64,000 bases of DNA from Winslowiella toletana (GCF_032164335.1 NZ_CP134152.1:682001-746000), one strand, 5' to 3'; positions 27,304 to 37,800 are shown, counted from the stretch's first letter. Program-made: numbers and translations. Notes: a model not told the origin generated them from the letters alone.

Positions 27304-27386
27304 CGCCCGCGCTTAAGACTTTTTGCACATCCGCCATTTTTGTTCGGCGTGTCACTTCGCGACTTTTAAATTATAACGAGGGAAAA

Positions 27387-28664
27387 ATGCAACTTATCAT
27401 GGGATTGATTGGCATGGTGGCGCTGATGCTGTTTGCCGTCCTGCTGTCGACTAACCGCAAAGCTATCAAACTCCGTACGGTGCTGGGTGCCTTCTTATTG
27501 CAGGTGGGTATCGGTGCATTAGTGCTGTATGTACCGGTTGGGCGCAGCGTGCTGCTGGGCATGTCGCAGGGCGTTTCCAGCGTGATTGCCTATGGTAATG
27601 AGGGGATTTCATTCCTGTTTGGCGGCCTGGCGTCGGACAAAATGTTTGAACTGTTCGGCGGCGGCGGCTTTGTGTTCGCACTGCGCGTACTGCCAATTAT
27701 TGTCTTTTTCTCCTCGTTAATCGCTGTGCTTTATTACCTCGGTATTATGCAACTGGTGATTCGTCTGCTCGGTGGTGGTTTGCATAAACTGCTGGGGACT
27801 TCGCGTACAGAGTCGCTGTCGGCAACGGCAAATATCTTCGTCGGACAGACCGAAGCGCCGCTGGTGGTACGTCCTTATATCGCCACCATGACCCGTTCCG
27901 AACTGTTTGCCGTGATGTCTGGTGGACTGGCATCCGTAGCAGGCTCAGTACTGGCGGGCTATGCTCAGATGGGCGTGCCGCTGGAATATCTGATCGCCGC
28001 TTCGTTTATGGCCGCACCTGGCGGGTTATTGTTTGCCAAGCTGATGCTGCCGGAAACAGAAACCAGCCTCGACAAGCGCGATGCGGCTGAAATGGTGGCG
28101 GAAGATGATAAGCCCGCCAATATCCTTGACGCGGCAGCCTCGGGTGCTTCTTCGGGCATGCAGCTGGCGCTGAACGTCGGTGCGATGTTGCTGGCCTTTG
28201 TCGCGCTGATTGCGTTACTGAACGGAATTCTTTCTGGTATCGGTGGCTGGTTTGACTATCCGCAATTGTCGATGGAACTGATTCTCGGTTATCTGTTTGC
28301 ACCCGTTGCGTTTCTGATTGGCGTGCCGTGGGAAGAGGCCATGATCGCGGGTTCGTTTATCGGCCAGAAGCTGATCGTGAACGAATTCGTTGCTTATCTT
28401 AATTTTGGTGCCTATCTGAAAGAAGATGCGGTAGTGGCAGCTGCCGGTCTGCAGGTCATCTCCGATCACACTAAAGCGATAATCTCTTTTGCGCTGTGTG
28501 GCTTTGCTAACCTTTCATCGATTGCCATTCTGATCGGTGGGCTGGGCAGCATGGCACCGAATCGCCGCCACGATATCGCCAGTCTGGGAATCAAAGCGGT
28601 GATAGCCGGTACCTTATCTAACCTGATGAGTGCCAGTATTGCCGGGGTATTCCTCGCGCTGTAA
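27387..28664 (+). CDS. NupC-family concentrative nucleoside transporter
   Basis: 425 residues, almost entirely hydrophobic helices. It belongs to the CNT family, which imports nucleosides with protons or sodium. Core motifs include [25 protein letters not shown] (read in two parts), [16 protein letters not shown] and [16 protein letters not shown], which hold the nucleoside- and cation-binding residues. It could be nupC, nupX or a relative, so I give no symbol. Placed directly before deoCABD and under a similar CRP promoter, it would bring in the nucleosides the operon degrades. Confidence 0.92.
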   Translation: MQLIMGLIGMVALMLFAVLLSTNRKAIKLRTVLGAFLLQVGIGALVLYVPVGRSVLLGMSQGVSSVIAYGNEGISFLFGGLASDKMFELFGGGGFVFALRVLPIIVFFSSLIAVLYYLGIMQLVIRLLGGGLHKLLGTSRTESLSATANIFVGQTEAPLVVRPYIATMTRSELFAVMSGGLASVAGSVLAGYAQMGVPLEYLIAASFMAAPGGLLFAKLMLPETETSLDKRDAAEMVAEDDKPANILDAAASGASSGMQLALNVGAMLLAFVALIALLNGILSGIGGWFDYPQLSMELILGYLFAPVAFLIGVPWEEAMIAGSFIGQKLIVNEFVAYLNFGAYLKEDAVVAAAGLQVISDHTKAIISFALCGFANLSSIAILIGGLGSMAPNRRHDIASLGIKAVIAGTLSNLMSASIAGVFLAL

Positions 28665-28688
28665 CTAAAATGTGAAAATTATCACATT

Positions 28689-28721
28689 GCCGCGATGAGG
28701 GATCTTCATCGCGGCTTTTTT
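28689..28721 (+). terminator. rho-independent terminator of the nucleoside transporter gene
   Basis: Ten-bp stem GCCGCGATGA / TCATCGCGGC with a 7-nt loop, followed by TTTTTTG. It separates the transporter gene from the deo operon promoter. Confidence 0.92.
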
Positions 28722-28752
28722 GTTTTTAAGGGCCGGGCTTTGGTTGATTTAA

Positions 28753-28855
28753 TGTGATTAAAGTCACAATCAGAGTAGAATGATGGCAGACGTTTCTTAA
28801 TCAACTGTGAGTTAACGCACATCAATGGCGGGCTGGGACTGTTAGAATAATAACA
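28753..28855 (+). promoter_or_regulatory. deo operon promoter (deoP2-like) with two CRP sites and a DeoR operator
   Basis: Upstream CRP site TGTGATTAAAGTCACA (28753-28768) and proximal CRP site TGTGAGTTAACGCACA (28806-28821) are 53 bp apart, the spacing known for E. coli deoP2 (-93.5 and -40.5). The -10 element TAGAAT is at 28843-28848. Overlapping it, TGTTAGAATAATAACA (28840-28855) matches the E. coli DeoR palindrome TGTTAGAATTCTAACA at 14 of 16 positions. The promoter should be CRP-activated, repressed by CytR between the sites, and repressed by DeoR at the -10. Confidence 0.85.
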
Positions 28856-28906
28856 TAGAAGCTGGCCTGTGTCGGAAGGCTCATTAAATCTGTTTTGGAG
28901 AGTAAT

Positions 28907-29686
28907 ATGACTGATGTAACCGCTGCAGCGCTGCGCGCGTTGAAACTGATGGATCTGACTACCCTGAATGATGATGATACCGACGCGAAAGTGATCGCGC
29001 TGTGCCATCAGGCAAAATCCCCGGCTGGCAACACTGCTGCCATCTGCATTTATCCGCGTTTTATCCCGATCGCCCGTAAAACCTTACGTGAGCAGGGAAC
29101 GCCGGACATTCGCATCGCGACGGTCACTAACTTCCCGCATGGCAACGATGATATTGCTATCGCGCTGGCAGAAACCCGTGCGGCAATTGCCTATGGCGCG
29201 GATGAAGTTGACGTGGTGTTCCCTTACCGCGCGCTGATGGCTGGCAACAGCGAAGTTGGTTTTGAGCTGGTGAAAGCCTGTAAAGAGGCGTGCGCGGCGG
29301 CCAATGTGCTGCTGAAAGTGATTATCGAAACCGGTGAGCTGAAAGAGGCGGCGCTGATTCGTCAGGCTTCTGAAATCTCCATCGATGCCGGTGCTGATTT
29401 TATCAAAACCTCAACCGGTAAAGTGCCGGTTAACGCCACCCCGGAAGTCGCCGAAATTATGATGACGGTTATCCGCGATAAAGGCGTTAAAGCTGACGTC
29501 GGTTTTAAACCTGCTGGTGGCGTGCGCAGCGCAGAAGATGCCGCCATCTACCTGAAACTGGCTGACGATATCCTTGGCAGCGACTGGGCCGATGCGCGCC
29601 ATTTCCGCTTTGGCGCTTCCAGCCTGTTAACCAGCCTGCTGAACGCGGCCGGTCATCAGGTTGCAGCCAGTAAATCTGCTTACTAA
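28907..29686 (+). CDS. deoC: Deoxyribose-phosphate aldolase
   Basis: 259 residues, as in E. coli. It splits 2-deoxyribose-5-phosphate into glyceraldehyde-3-phosphate and acetaldehyde in the last step of deoxynucleoside catabolism. The Schiff-base lysine lies in DFIKTSTGK. Other family segments are [24 protein letters not shown] and [10 protein letters not shown] start at ATG 28907, after TTTTGGAG, to match MTD...[19 protein letters not shown]. First gene of deoCABD. Confidence 0.97.
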   Translation: MTDVTAAALRALKLMDLTTLNDDDTDAKVIALCHQAKSPAGNTAAICIYPRFIPIARKTLREQGTPDIRIATVTNFPHGNDDIAIALAETRAAIAYGADEVDVVFPYRALMAGNSEVGFELVKACKEACAAANVLLKVIIETGELKEAALIRQASEISIDAGADFIKTSTGKVPVNATPEVAEIMMTVIRDKGVKADVGFKPAGGVRSAEDAAIYLKLADDILGSDWADARHFRFGASSLLTSLLNAAGHQVAASKSAY

Positions 29687-29694
29687 TCAGTAAC

Positions 29695-29772
29695 GACGGC
29701 AAGCATGCCGTCGCCGTTTTCAATGAGATTGCACCGTATTCCGAGATAATCCGGGCGAGAGACTTCTCGCCC
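29695..29772 (+). other. two stem-loops in the deoC-deoA spacer
   Basis: Hairpin 1 is GACGGCA-AGCA-TGCCGTC (29695-29712), followed closely by GCCGTTTT. Hairpin 2 is GGGCGAGA-GACT-TCTCGCCC (29753-29772), with a perfect 8-bp stem. They could protect deoC mRNA or reduce read-through to deoA. Another GC hairpin (GGGGCC / GGCCCC, 32433-32453) occupies the deoB-deoD spacer. Confidence 0.55.
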
Positions 29773-29800
29773 ACTTACCTTTTTAAACAGGGGGTTTACC

Positions 29801-31123
29801 TTGTTTTTGCCGCAAGAAATTATCCGCAAAAAACGCGATGGCCAGCCACTGAACGAAGATGAGATCCGCTTTTTTATTAATGGCGTACGTGATAACACCG
29901 TTTCTGAAGGGCAGATCGCTGCACTGGCGATGACCATTTACTTCCACGATATGTCCCTGCCTGAACGTGTGGCGCTGACCATGGCGATGCGTGATTCGGG
30001 TACGGTGCTGAACTGGCAATCGCTGAATCTCAATGGCCCGATCGTCGATAAACATTCGACCGGTGGTGTCGGTGATGTGACCTCGCTGATGCTGGGTCCC
30101 ATGGTTGCCGCCTGCGGCGGCTATGTGCCAATGATCTCTGGCCGTGGGCTGGGCCATACCGGCGGTACGCTGGATAAACTGGAAGCGATTCCTGGTTTTA
30201 ATATTTTCCCGGATGATGAGACATTCCGCCGCATCATCAAGGATGTCGGTGTGGCGATTATTGGCCAGACTAACTCGCTGGCACCGGCTGACAAGCGCTT
30301 CTACGCGACGCGTGACATCACCGCTACCGTTGACTCGATTCCGCTGATTACCGCGTCAATCCTTGCGAAGAAGCTGGCCGAAGGTCTCGATGCGCTGGTA
30401 ATGGACGTCAAAGTGGGTTCCGGTGCTTTTATGCCGACCTTCGAGCAATCTGAGCTGCTGGCGCAGGCGATTGTTGGCGTGGCGAATGGCGCAGGCTGTA
30501 AAACCACCGCGCTGCTGACCGATATGAACCAGGTGCTGGCATCCAGCGCCGGTAACGCGCTGGAAGTGCGTGAAGCGGTGCAGTTCCTGACCGGAGCTTA
30601 CCGTAATCCACGTCTGTATGAAGTGACGATGGCGCTGAGCGCCGAAATGCTGATCTCGGGTTCACTGGCCGTCGATGAAAAAGATGCCCGCGCTAAACTG
30701 CAAGCGGTGCTGGATAACGGCAAAGCCGCAGAGATCTTTGCGCGCATGGTGGCGGCGCAAAACGGCCCGACTGACTTTATTGATAATCTCGACCGCTATC
30801 TGCCAGCGCCGATGCTGAGCAAAGCGGTCTATGCCGATCGCTCCGGCATCGTCAGCGCCATGGACACCCGCGCGTTGGGTATGGCGGTGGTATCGATGGG
30901 CGGTGGCCGTCGCCGCGCCAGCGACAGCATTGATTACAGCGTTGGACTGAGCGATATGGCACAGCTCGGTGAACAGATTGATGCGCAGCGTCCGCTGGCA
31001 ATTATTCACGCCTCCAGCGAGGCCAGCTGGCAGGAAGCTGCCCTGGCGCTGAAATCGGCGATCGCAGTCAGCGATAGTGCGCCGCAATCTACACCAGTTA
31101 TCTATCGCAGAATTACTGAATAA
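29801..31123 (+). CDS. deoA: Thymidine phosphorylase
   Basis: 440 residues, identical in length to E. coli DeoA. It converts thymidine plus phosphate to thymine and deoxyribose-1-phosphate. The phosphate-binding KHSTGGVGD motif (about residues 84-92) is present, with [15 protein letters not shown] and [23 protein letters not shown] (read in parts) following. The start codon is TTG at 29801, after AGGGGG, as in E. coli. Confidence 0.97.
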   Translation: MFLPQEIIRKKRDGQPLNEDEIRFFINGVRDNTVSEGQIAALAMTIYFHDMSLPERVALTMAMRDSGTVLNWQSLNLNGPIVDKHSTGGVGDVTSLMLGPMVAACGGYVPMISGRGLGHTGGTLDKLEAIPGFNIFPDDETFRRIIKDVGVAIIGQTNSLAPADKRFYATRDITATVDSIPLITASILAKKLAEGLDALVMDVKVGSGAFMPTFEQSELLAQAIVGVANGAGCKTTALLTDMNQVLASSAGNALEVREAVQFLTGAYRNPRLYEVTMALSAEMLISGSLAVDEKDARAKLQAVLDNGKAAEIFARMVAAQNGPTDFIDNLDRYLPAPMLSKAVYADRSGIVSAMDTRALGMAVVSMGGGRRRASDSIDYSVGLSDMAQLGEQIDAQRPLAIIHASSEASWQEAALALKSAIAVSDSAPQSTPVIYRRITE

Positions 31124-31185
31124 GCGTCATACTATTCTGATCGCTATTTTTTAATCCTCATCGCGTTGATACGCAGGAGAGCAGG

Positions 31186-32409
31186 ATGAAACGTGCATTT
31201 ATCATGGTGCTTGATTCCTTCGGAATCGGTGCCAGCAAAGACGCCGACAAGTTCGGCGATAAAGGCTCGGATACCCTGGGCCACATTGCTGAGGCGTGCT
31301 TTAAAGGTGAAGCGGATCATGGGCGTAAAGGGCCACTGCATCTGCCAAATCTGACCGCACTGGGCCTCGGCAAAGCCGCGGAAGAATCCACGGGCACTTT
31401 CCCGCCGGGCTTGGATCCTAACGCCGAAATTATTGGTGCTTACGCCTACGCCAGCGAGCTGTCGTCTGGTAAAGATACGCCGTCGGGCCACTGGGAAATC
31501 GCCGGTGTACCGGTGCTGTTTGACTGGGGCTACTTCAGTGACAAGCAGAACAGCTTTCCGCAGGAACTGCTGGACAAGCTGGTAGAGCGCGCCAATTTAC
31601 CGGGCTACCTCGGTAACTGCCACTCTTCCGGCACCGTAGTGCTTGATGAGCTGGGTGAAGAGCATATGAAAACCGGCAAGCCGATTTTCTATACTTCTGC
31701 TGACTCGGTGTTCCAGATTGCCTGTCATGAAGAGACGTTCGGCCTCGACCGTCTGTATGAGCTGTGCGAAATCGCTCGTGAAGAGCTGACCGAAGGCGGC
31801 TATAACATCGGCCGCGTGATTGCGCGTCCGTTTGTGGGTGATAAAGCCGGTCAGTTCGAGCGTACCGGTAACCGTCACGATCTGGCGGTAGAGCCGCCAG
31901 CGCCAACCATGCTGAAAAAGCTGGTGGATGAGCAGGGCGGTGAAGTGATTTCGGTGGGTAAAATTGCCGATATCTATGCCCATGTTGGTATCACCAAAAA
32001 GGTCAAAGCCACCGGTCTTGATGCGCTGTTTGATGCCACGATTAAAGAGATGGCATCCGCGCCGGATAACGCCATCGTCTTTACCAACTTCGTTGACTTC
32101 GACTCGGCCTGGGGCCACCGTCGCGACGTAGCGGGTTATGCCGGCGGACTGGAGTTGTTTGACCGTCGTCTGCCGGAGCTGATGGCACTGGTTAAAGAGG
32201 GCGATATTCTGATCCTCACCGCCGACCACGGTTGTGACCCAACCTGGCCAGGTACCGATCATACGCGTGAGCACATTCCGATTATGATCTACGGCCCGAA
32301 TGTGAAGCCAGGCTCGCTGGGATACCGTGAAACTTTCGCCGATATCGGCCAGACCGTGGCGAAATACTTTGGCCTGTCCGATATGGATTACGGCAAAAAT
32401 ATGCTGTGA
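31186..32409 (+). CDS. deoB: Phosphopentomutase
   Basis: 407 residues, the E. coli length. It interconverts (deoxy)ribose-1-phosphate and -5-phosphate. It is an alkaline-phosphatase superfamily metalloenzyme: [12 protein letters not shown] near the N-terminus, DTPSGHWEI with the phosphorylated Thr, and TADHGCDPT near the C-terminus supply the two-manganese site. It links deoA and deoD products to deoC. Confidence 0.97.
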   Translation: MKRAFIMVLDSFGIGASKDADKFGDKGSDTLGHIAEACFKGEADHGRKGPLHLPNLTALGLGKAAEESTGTFPPGLDPNAEIIGAYAYASELSSGKDTPSGHWEIAGVPVLFDWGYFSDKQNSFPQELLDKLVERANLPGYLGNCHSSGTVVLDELGEEHMKTGKPIFYTSADSVFQIACHEETFGLDRLYELCEIAREELTEGGYNIGRVIARPFVGDKAGQFERTGNRHDLAVEPPAPTMLKKLVDEQGGEVISVGKIADIYAHVGITKKVKATGLDALFDATIKEMASAPDNAIVFTNFVDFDSAWGHRRDVAGYAGGLELFDRRLPELMALVKEGDILILTADHGCDPTWPGTDHTREHIPIMIYGPNVKPGSLGYRETFADIGQTVAKYFGLSDMDYGKNML

Positions 32410-32478
32410 TTGCAGCACAATGCAACCACTTCGGGGCCGCGCTTGCTGGCCCCACACTGACTAATTAAGGAATACTAA

Positions 32479-33198
32479 ATGGCAACGCCTCATATTAACG
32501 CCGAGATGGGTGATTTCGCTGACGTGGTTCTGATGCCGGGCGACCCGCTGCGTGCTAAGCATATTGCTGAAACCTTCCTCGACGACGCGGTTGAAGTGAA
32601 TAACGTGCGTGGCATGCTTGGTTACACCGGTACTTATAAAGGCCGTAAAATCTCCGTAATGGGCCACGGCATGGGCATTCCGTCCTGCTCGATTTACACC
32701 AAAGAGCTGATCACCGATTTTGGCGTGAAGAAAATCATTCGTGTCGGTTCATGCGGTGCGGTTCGTGCGGATGTGAAACTGCGTGACGTGGTGATTGGTA
32801 TGGGTGCCTGCACCGATTCCAAAGTTAACCGTCTGCGTTTTAAAGATCACGATTTCGCGGCGATTGCTGATTTTGACATGGTGCGTAACGCCGTAGACGC
32901 AGCTAAACAACTCGGTGTTGATGCGCGCGTTGGCAACATCTTCTCTGCTGATCTGTTCTATACGCCAGATCCGCAGATGTTCGACGTGATGGAGAAATAC
33001 GGCATCCTCGGTGTGGAAATGGAAGCGGCGGGCATTTACGGTGTGGCGGCTGAGTTTGGTGCTAAAGCGCTGACCATCTGTACCGTGTCTGACCATATCC
33101 GTACCCATGAGCAGACCACCGCGGCTGAACGTCAGACGACGTTTAACGATATGATTAAAATCGCGCTGGAATCCGTGCTGTTGGGTGACAAAGAGTAA
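32479..33198 (+). CDS. deoD: Purine nucleoside phosphorylase, DeoD type
   Basis: 239 residues, hexameric PNP family. It phosphorolyses purine (deoxy)nucleosides to base and (deoxy)ribose-1-phosphate. Motifs: [38 protein letters not shown], and [12 protein letters not shown] around the ribose site. TAAGGA precedes the ATG. Last gene of the deo operon. Confidence 0.97.
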   Translation: MATPHINAEMGDFADVVLMPGDPLRAKHIAETFLDDAVEVNNVRGMLGYTGTYKGRKISVMGHGMGIPSCSIYTKELITDFGVKKIIRVGSCGAVRADVKLRDVVIGMGACTDSKVNRLRFKDHDFAAIADFDMVRNAVDAAKQLGVDARVGNIFSADLFYTPDPQMFDVMEKYGILGVEMEAAGIYGVAAEFGAKALTICTVSDHIRTHEQTTAAERQTTFNDMIKIALESVLLGDKE

Positions 33199-33214
33199 AT
33201 CTCTGCTGAACCCG

Positions 33215-33236
33215 GGGGCGGTATTCTCACCGCCCC
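33215..33236 (+). terminator. GC-rich stem-loop ending the deo operon
   Basis: Perfect 8-bp stem GGGGCGGT / ACCGCCCC with a 6-nt loop, 16 bp after the deoD stop. It lies between convergent deoD and smp. No T-run follows, so termination may be incomplete or helped by Rho. Confidence 0.6.
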
Positions 33237-33287
33237 AGTAACCGGCAGTTATTCTGCAACATTACCTAATCACTTACTCCCTCGTAA

Positions 33288-33959
33288 TCAGGCTTTCTCT
33301 TCTTTTACCGTTTCGCCAGCGTCAGCTTCTTCTTCATCGTCCTCTTTAACCGGAGTGCTGGCGGTCAGCAGGAACGGTGATTGCTGCCAGCGTGTGCGGC
33401 GATCACGCAGCAGAGTACGCGTCAGAATGATGCCAATCGCCAGCGCCAGCAGCATCATCAGGCGCAGAATATTGGTGGTGTTGTCGACCTGTTTGGCCTC
33501 GGTCACCAGTACGTGGGTATCCAGCGTGACGCGCAAGAATCCCAGCGGGCTGCCGTTGCTTGCCAGCGGCTGCACAATTTGATGATTGAAATAGCTACCG
33601 GCGCGCTTTCCGTCAAGCGCCAGACGGTCGCGCACATTAATGTTTTCGCCGCTACGCGCCAGCAGAGTGCCATCATCGTTATACACCGAGGCATCCAGAA
33701 TCCGGCTGCGATCGGTCATCTGGCCGAGCAGCGCCTGAATCTGCTGGCGATTATCCTCGCTGTTTTCCATCAGCGGCGTCAGGCTAAAAGCCACCTGTTT
33801 TGTCAGGGTGCGCGCCAGCTCTTCTACCTGGCCGGATCGCGCCATCTGATGGCCGAGGCTGAACCACGATGCGCCCTGCATCAGTACGACCAGTAGCGTC
33901 AGGCAGATCAGTACAATCACGGTACGATGCAGGCGAAATTTCAGTTTAGCTTTAGCCAT
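33288..33959 (-). CDS. smp: Smp/YtjB membrane protein
   Basis: 223 residues. One membrane helix near the N-terminus (VIVLICLTLLVVLMQ), a periplasmic domain of about 130 residues, and a second helix (about 165-180, LRLMMLLALAIGIIL) followed by an acidic cytoplasmic tail. This is the Smp/YtjB (AhpA) family, encoded divergently from serB as in E. coli. Its biochemical function is unknown to me. Confidence 0.9.
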   Translation of the reverse strand: MAKAKLKFRLHRTVIVLICLTLLVVLMQGASWFSLGHQMARSGQVEELARTLTKQVAFSLTPLMENSEDNRQQIQALLGQMTDRSRILDASVYNDDGTLLARSGENINVRDRLALDGKRAGSYFNHQIVQPLASNGSPLGFLRVTLDTHVLVTEAKQVDNTTNILRLMMLLALAIGIILTRTLLRDRRTRWQQSPFLLTASTPVKEDDEEEADAGETVKEEKA

Positions 33960-34112
33960 CTCTAACCTTTGAATTTTGTGAACAGCGAAGACGCTGTTTT
34001 CGACAGTTTATGTTGCCAGAAGCGCGGCATACAAGGTAGCCTCTTGCGTGGTTTTGTTTAGGTTGCGTAGCGAAACCTTACGCAGCCTGATATGTCCCCT
34101 ACAGGAGCTGTA

Positions 34113-35090
34113 ATGCCAAATCGTCTGACCTGGTGTGACCTGCCTTCCGATGTCTCTCTCTGGCCAGGTTTACCTCTTTCTCTTAGCGGCGACGAAGTGA
34201 TGCCGCTGGATTATCGTGCCGGGCGTACCGGTTGGTTGCTTTACGGGCGTCAGCTCGATAAAGCTCGTCTGACCCAGTATCAGCACCAGCTGGGTGCTGC
34301 GATGGTGATCGTCAGCGCCTGGTGCGTGGATGATTATCAGGTGATTCGTCTGGCCGGGTCGCTGACGCCGCGCGCGACCAAACTGGCGCATGACGTCGGG
34401 CTGGATGTGGCGCCGCTGGGCAAAATACCTCATCTGAAAACCCCGGGTCTGCTGGTGATGGATATGGACTCGACGGCTATCCAGATTGAGTGCATCGACG
34501 AAATCGCTAAACTGGCAGGCTGCGGTGAGCAGGTCGCGGAAGTGACCGAGCGGGCAATGCGCGGTGAACTCGATTTTGCGGCCAGCCTGCGTCAGCGTGT
34601 TGCCACGCTGAAAGACGCCGACGCCAATATTCTCAAACAGGTTCGCGATGAGCTGCCATTAATGCCAGGCTTAACCACGCTGGTACAGAAGCTACAGGCT
34701 CTTGGCTGGCAGGTCGCTATCGCGTCCGGTGGTTTTACCTACTATGCAGAATATCTGCGTGACAAGCTGCATTTGGCGGCGGTGGCGGCCAACGAGCTGG
34801 AGATCTGTGATGGCAAGCTGACCGGTGAAGTGATCGGCCAGATCGTTGATGCGCAATATAAAGCGAAAACGCTGCTGGAGCTGGCGAAGAAGTTTGCTAT
34901 CGCAGAAGATCAAACCGTGGCGATCGGCGACGGAGCGAACGATCTGCCGATGATCGCTGCATCCGCGCTTGGCATTGCGTATCACGCCAAACCGACCGTA
35001 AATGAAAAAACCGAAGTGACAATCCGCCATGCGGATTTGATGGGCGTGTTCTGTATTCTCAGCGGCAGCCTGATTCACGAAGAGCGTTAA
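34113..35090 (+). CDS. serB: Phosphoserine phosphatase
   Basis: 325 residues. It catalyses the last step of serine synthesis, dephosphorylating L-phosphoserine. HAD motif I is DMDSTAIQIECIDE (nucleophile and acid Asp), motif II lies in IASGGFTYYAEYL, and motif IV is GDGANDLPMI. I use ATG 34113, which follows AGGAG and gives MPNRLTWCDLP as in E. coli; an upstream in-frame ATG at 34092 lacks similarity. It is divergent from smp and 14 bp before radA. Confidence 0.96.
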   Translation: MPNRLTWCDLPSDVSLWPGLPLSLSGDEVMPLDYRAGRTGWLLYGRQLDKARLTQYQHQLGAAMVIVSAWCVDDYQVIRLAGSLTPRATKLAHDVGLDVAPLGKIPHLKTPGLLVMDMDSTAIQIECIDEIAKLAGCGEQVAEVTERAMRGELDFAASLRQRVATLKDADANILKQVRDELPLMPGLTTLVQKLQALGWQVAIASGGFTYYAEYLRDKLHLAAVAANELEICDGKLTGEVIGQIVDAQYKAKTLLELAKKFAIAEDQTVAIGDGANDLPMIAASALGIAYHAKPTVNEKTEVTIRHADLMGVFCILSGSLIHEER

Positions 35091-35104
35091 TCTAAGGATA
35101 AAAT

Positions 35105-36487
35105 TTGGCAAAAGCGGTAAAACGCGCCTTCGTTTGCAACGAATGTGGCGCAGACTATCCGCGCTGGCAGGGGCAATGTAGCGCCTGCCAAGCCTGGAAT
35201 ACCATTACTGAAGTGCGCCTTGCCGCTTCACCCACGGTGGCGCGTAACGAGCGTCTGTCGGGATACGCCGGTAGCGCCGGCACCAGCCGGGTGCAGAAAC
35301 TTTCTGAGATCAGCCTTGAAGCTCTGCCGCGTTTTACCACCGGCTTTAAAGAGTTTGACCGCGTGCTCGGCGGCGGCGTGGTGCCTGGCAGTGCTATCCT
35401 GATTGGCGGTAACCCCGGCGCAGGAAAAAGTACTCTGCTGCTGCAAACGTTGTGTAAGCTGTCGGAAGGAATGAAAACCCTGTACGTCACGGGTGAAGAG
35501 TCGCTACAACAGGTGGCGATGCGTGCGCATCGATTAGGCCTGCCCACCGAAAATCTCAATATGCTGTCGGAAACCAGCATCGAGCAGATCTGTCTGATCG
35601 CCGAGCAGGAACAGCCGAAGCTAATGGTGATTGACTCAATCCAGGTGATGCATATGGCGGATATTCAGTCGTCGCCTGGCAGCGTCGCGCAGGTGCGTGA
35701 GACCGCCGCTTACCTGACCCGCTTCGCCAAAACGCGCGGTGTGGCGATAGTAATGGTGGGCCATGTCACCAAAGACGGCTCGCTGGCCGGTCCAAAAGTG
35801 TTGGAACACTGTATCGACTGTTCGGTACTGCTGGATGGCGATGCCGATTCTCGCTACCGCACGCTGCGCAGCCATAAAAACCGCTTTGGTGCGGTGAATG
35901 AGCTGGGGGTGTTTGCCATGACTGAGCAGGGGCTGCGTGAAGTCAGCAATCCTTCGGCAATCTTCCTGTCGCGCGGTGATGAAGTGACCTCAGGCAGTTC
36001 GGTAATGGTGCTGTGGGAAGGGACACGCCCGCTGTTGGTTGAGATCCAGGCGCTGGTTGATCATTCGATGATGGGCAATCCGCGTCGTGTCGCGGTGGGG
36101 CTGGAGCAGAACCGCCTGGCGATTTTGCTGGCGGTACTGCATCGGCATGGTGGCCTGCAAATGGCCGATCAGGATGTGTTCGTCAATGTGGTGGGTGGCG
36201 TCAAGGTGACGGAAACCAGTGCCGATTTGGCGCTGATGTTGTCTATGGTCTCCAGTCTGCGCGACCGCCCGTTGCCGCAGGATCTGGTGGTATTCGGTGA
36301 AGTCGGCCTTGCCGGAGAGATCCGTCCGGTGCCAAGCGGTCAGGAGCGTATTTCTGAAGCCGCCAAGCATGGGTTCCGCCGCGCCATTGTTCCGGCCGCT
36401 AACGTGCCGAAAAAACCGCCGGAAAATATGCAGGTATTTGGTGTTAAGAAACTGGCTGACGCGCTGGCGATTCTCGAAGATTTATAA
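35105..36487 (+). CDS. radA: RadA/Sms DNA repair ATPase
   Basis: 460 residues, the E. coli length. RadA promotes branch migration of recombination intermediates. The N-terminal C4 zinc finger (CNECGADYPRWQGQCSAC), Walker A GGNPGAGKST, the RadA-specific KNRFG motif and a C-terminal Lon-protease-like domain (about 290-460) are all present. The start is TTG 35105 after TAAGGAT. It follows serB with little space and probably shares its transcript. Confidence 0.96.
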   Translation: MAKAVKRAFVCNECGADYPRWQGQCSACQAWNTITEVRLAASPTVARNERLSGYAGSAGTSRVQKLSEISLEALPRFTTGFKEFDRVLGGGVVPGSAILIGGNPGAGKSTLLLQTLCKLSEGMKTLYVTGEESLQQVAMRAHRLGLPTENLNMLSETSIEQICLIAEQEQPKLMVIDSIQVMHMADIQSSPGSVAQVRETAAYLTRFAKTRGVAIVMVGHVTKDGSLAGPKVLEHCIDCSVLLDGDADSRYRTLRSHKNRFGAVNELGVFAMTEQGLREVSNPSAIFLSRGDEVTSGSSVMVLWEGTRPLLVEIQALVDHSMMGNPRRVAVGLEQNRLAILLAVLHRHGGLQMADQDVFVNVVGGVKVTETSADLALMLSMVSSLRDRPLPQDLVVFGEVGLAGEIRPVPSGQERISEAAKHGFRRAIVPAANVPKKPPENMQVFGVKKLADALAILEDL

Positions 36488-36490
36488 TTT

Positions 36491-36517
36491 CCTGCGCCGG
36501 GCATTCCCGGCGTCAGG
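36491..36517 (+). other. stem-loop in the radA-nadR spacer
   Basis: CCTGCGCCGGG / CCCGGCGTCAGG forms an 11-bp stem with one bulge and a 4-nt loop right after the radA stop. No T-run follows. It may separate or stabilise the radA and nadR messages. Confidence 0.45.
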
Positions 36518-36556
36518 TGGTCAGTGTATTCCGGATTGATATGCAGGAGGCAGTTC

Positions 36557-37786
36557 ATGTCGTCATTTGATTATCTGAAAACGGCTATTCGCCAGCAGGG
36601 CCACACTCTGCAACAGGTGGCGGACGCCAGCGGCATGACCAAAGGCTATCTCAGTCAGTTACTGAATGCCAAAATCAAAAGCCCCAGCGCGCAAAAGCTG
36701 GAGGCGCTGCATCGTTATTTGGGGCTGGAGTTTCCGCGTCGTGAAAAAACCGTCGGTGTGCTGTTCGGTAAATTTTATCCGTTACACACCGGTCATATCT
36801 ATCTGATTCAGCGCGCCTGTAGCCAGGTGGATGAGCTGCATATCATTATGGGATATGACGAACCGCGCGATAAGATGCTGTTTGAAAACAGTGCCATGTC
36901 ACAACAGCCGACCATCAGTGACCGCCTGCGCTGGCTGCTGCAAACATTTAAATATCAGAAAAATATTCGCATTCACTCGTTTAACGAAGAGGGAATGGAG
37001 CCTTATCCGCACGGCTGGGATGTCTGGAGCCAGGGCATCACGGCGTTTATGGCGAAGCAGGGTATTGAGCCAAACCGCGTTTATACCAGCGAAGAGCAGG
37101 ACGCAGCACAATATTCTGAGCATCTGGGTATTGAATCGGTGCTGATCGATCCAAAACGATCGTTTATGAACATTAGCGGTGCGCAGATTCGCCAGGATCC
37201 TTTCCGCTACTGGGACTACATTCCGACGGAAGTGAAACCGTTCTTCGTGCGCACCGTGGCGATTCTCGGTGGCGAATCGAGCGGGAAATCGACGCTGGTT
37301 AATAAGCTGGCGAATATCTTTAATACTACCAGTGCGTGGGAGTTTGGTCGCGATTACGTCTTCTCGCATCTCGGTGGTGATGAGATGGCGTTGCAATATT
37401 CGGACTACGACAAAATTGCGCTGGGTCAGGCACAATATATTGATTTTGCAGTTAAATATGCCAATAAAGTGGCGTTTATCGATACCGATTTTGTCACTAC
37501 TCAGGCATTTTGTAAAAAGTATGAAGGGCGTGAGCATCCGTTTGTGCAGGCGCTGATTGATGAGTACCGCTTTGACCTGGTGATCCTGGTGGAGAATAAC
37601 GTGCCATGGGTGGCAGACGGTCTGCGTAGTCTCGGCAGCTCGGTGGATCGTAAGGAGTTTCAGGATCTGCTTATCACCATGCTTAACGATAACCAGGTTC
37701 CATTTGTGCATGTTGAAGAGGATGATTACGACAGTCGTTTTCTGCGCTGCGTCGAATTAGTCAAGGAGATGTTAGGGAATCGCTGA
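36557..37786 (+). CDS. nadR: NadR, trifunctional NAD regulator / NMN adenylyltransferase / ribosylnicotinamide kinase
   Basis: 409 residues. An N-terminal helix-turn-helix (LQQVADASGMTKGYLSQLLNA) represses NAD synthesis genes. The middle domain is an adenylyltransferase (GKFYPLHTGHIYL, and SGAQIRQDPF). The C-terminal kinase domain has Walker A GGESSGKSTLV. I start at ATG 36557, after AGGAGG, to match MSSFDYLKTAIRQQG. In E. coli the next gene is ettA; here ettA is 14.5 kb away. Confidence 0.96.
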   Translation: MSSFDYLKTAIRQQGHTLQQVADASGMTKGYLSQLLNAKIKSPSAQKLEALHRYLGLEFPRREKTVGVLFGKFYPLHTGHIYLIQRACSQVDELHIIMGYDEPRDKMLFENSAMSQQPTISDRLRWLLQTFKYQKNIRIHSFNEEGMEPYPHGWDVWSQGITAFMAKQGIEPNRVYTSEEQDAAQYSEHLGIESVLIDPKRSFMNISGAQIRQDPFRYWDYIPTEVKPFFVRTVAILGGESSGKSTLVNKLANIFNTTSAWEFGRDYVFSHLGGDEMALQYSDYDKIALGQAQYIDFAVKYANKVAFIDTDFVTTQAFCKKYEGREHPFVQALIDEYRFDLVILVENNVPWVADGLRSLGSSVDRKEFQDLLITMLNDNQVPFVHVEEDDYDSRFLRCVELVKEMLGNR

Positions 37787-37800
37787 GGCGAATTCCCTAA
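37772..37800 (+). other. long inverted repeat spanning the nadR stop codon
   Basis: TTAGGGAAT-CGC pairs with GCG-AATTCCCTAA (one bulged A) around a TGAG loop that carries the nadR TGA stop. There is no T-run, so it is not a standard terminator. It may protect the nadR mRNA end. Confidence 0.5.
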
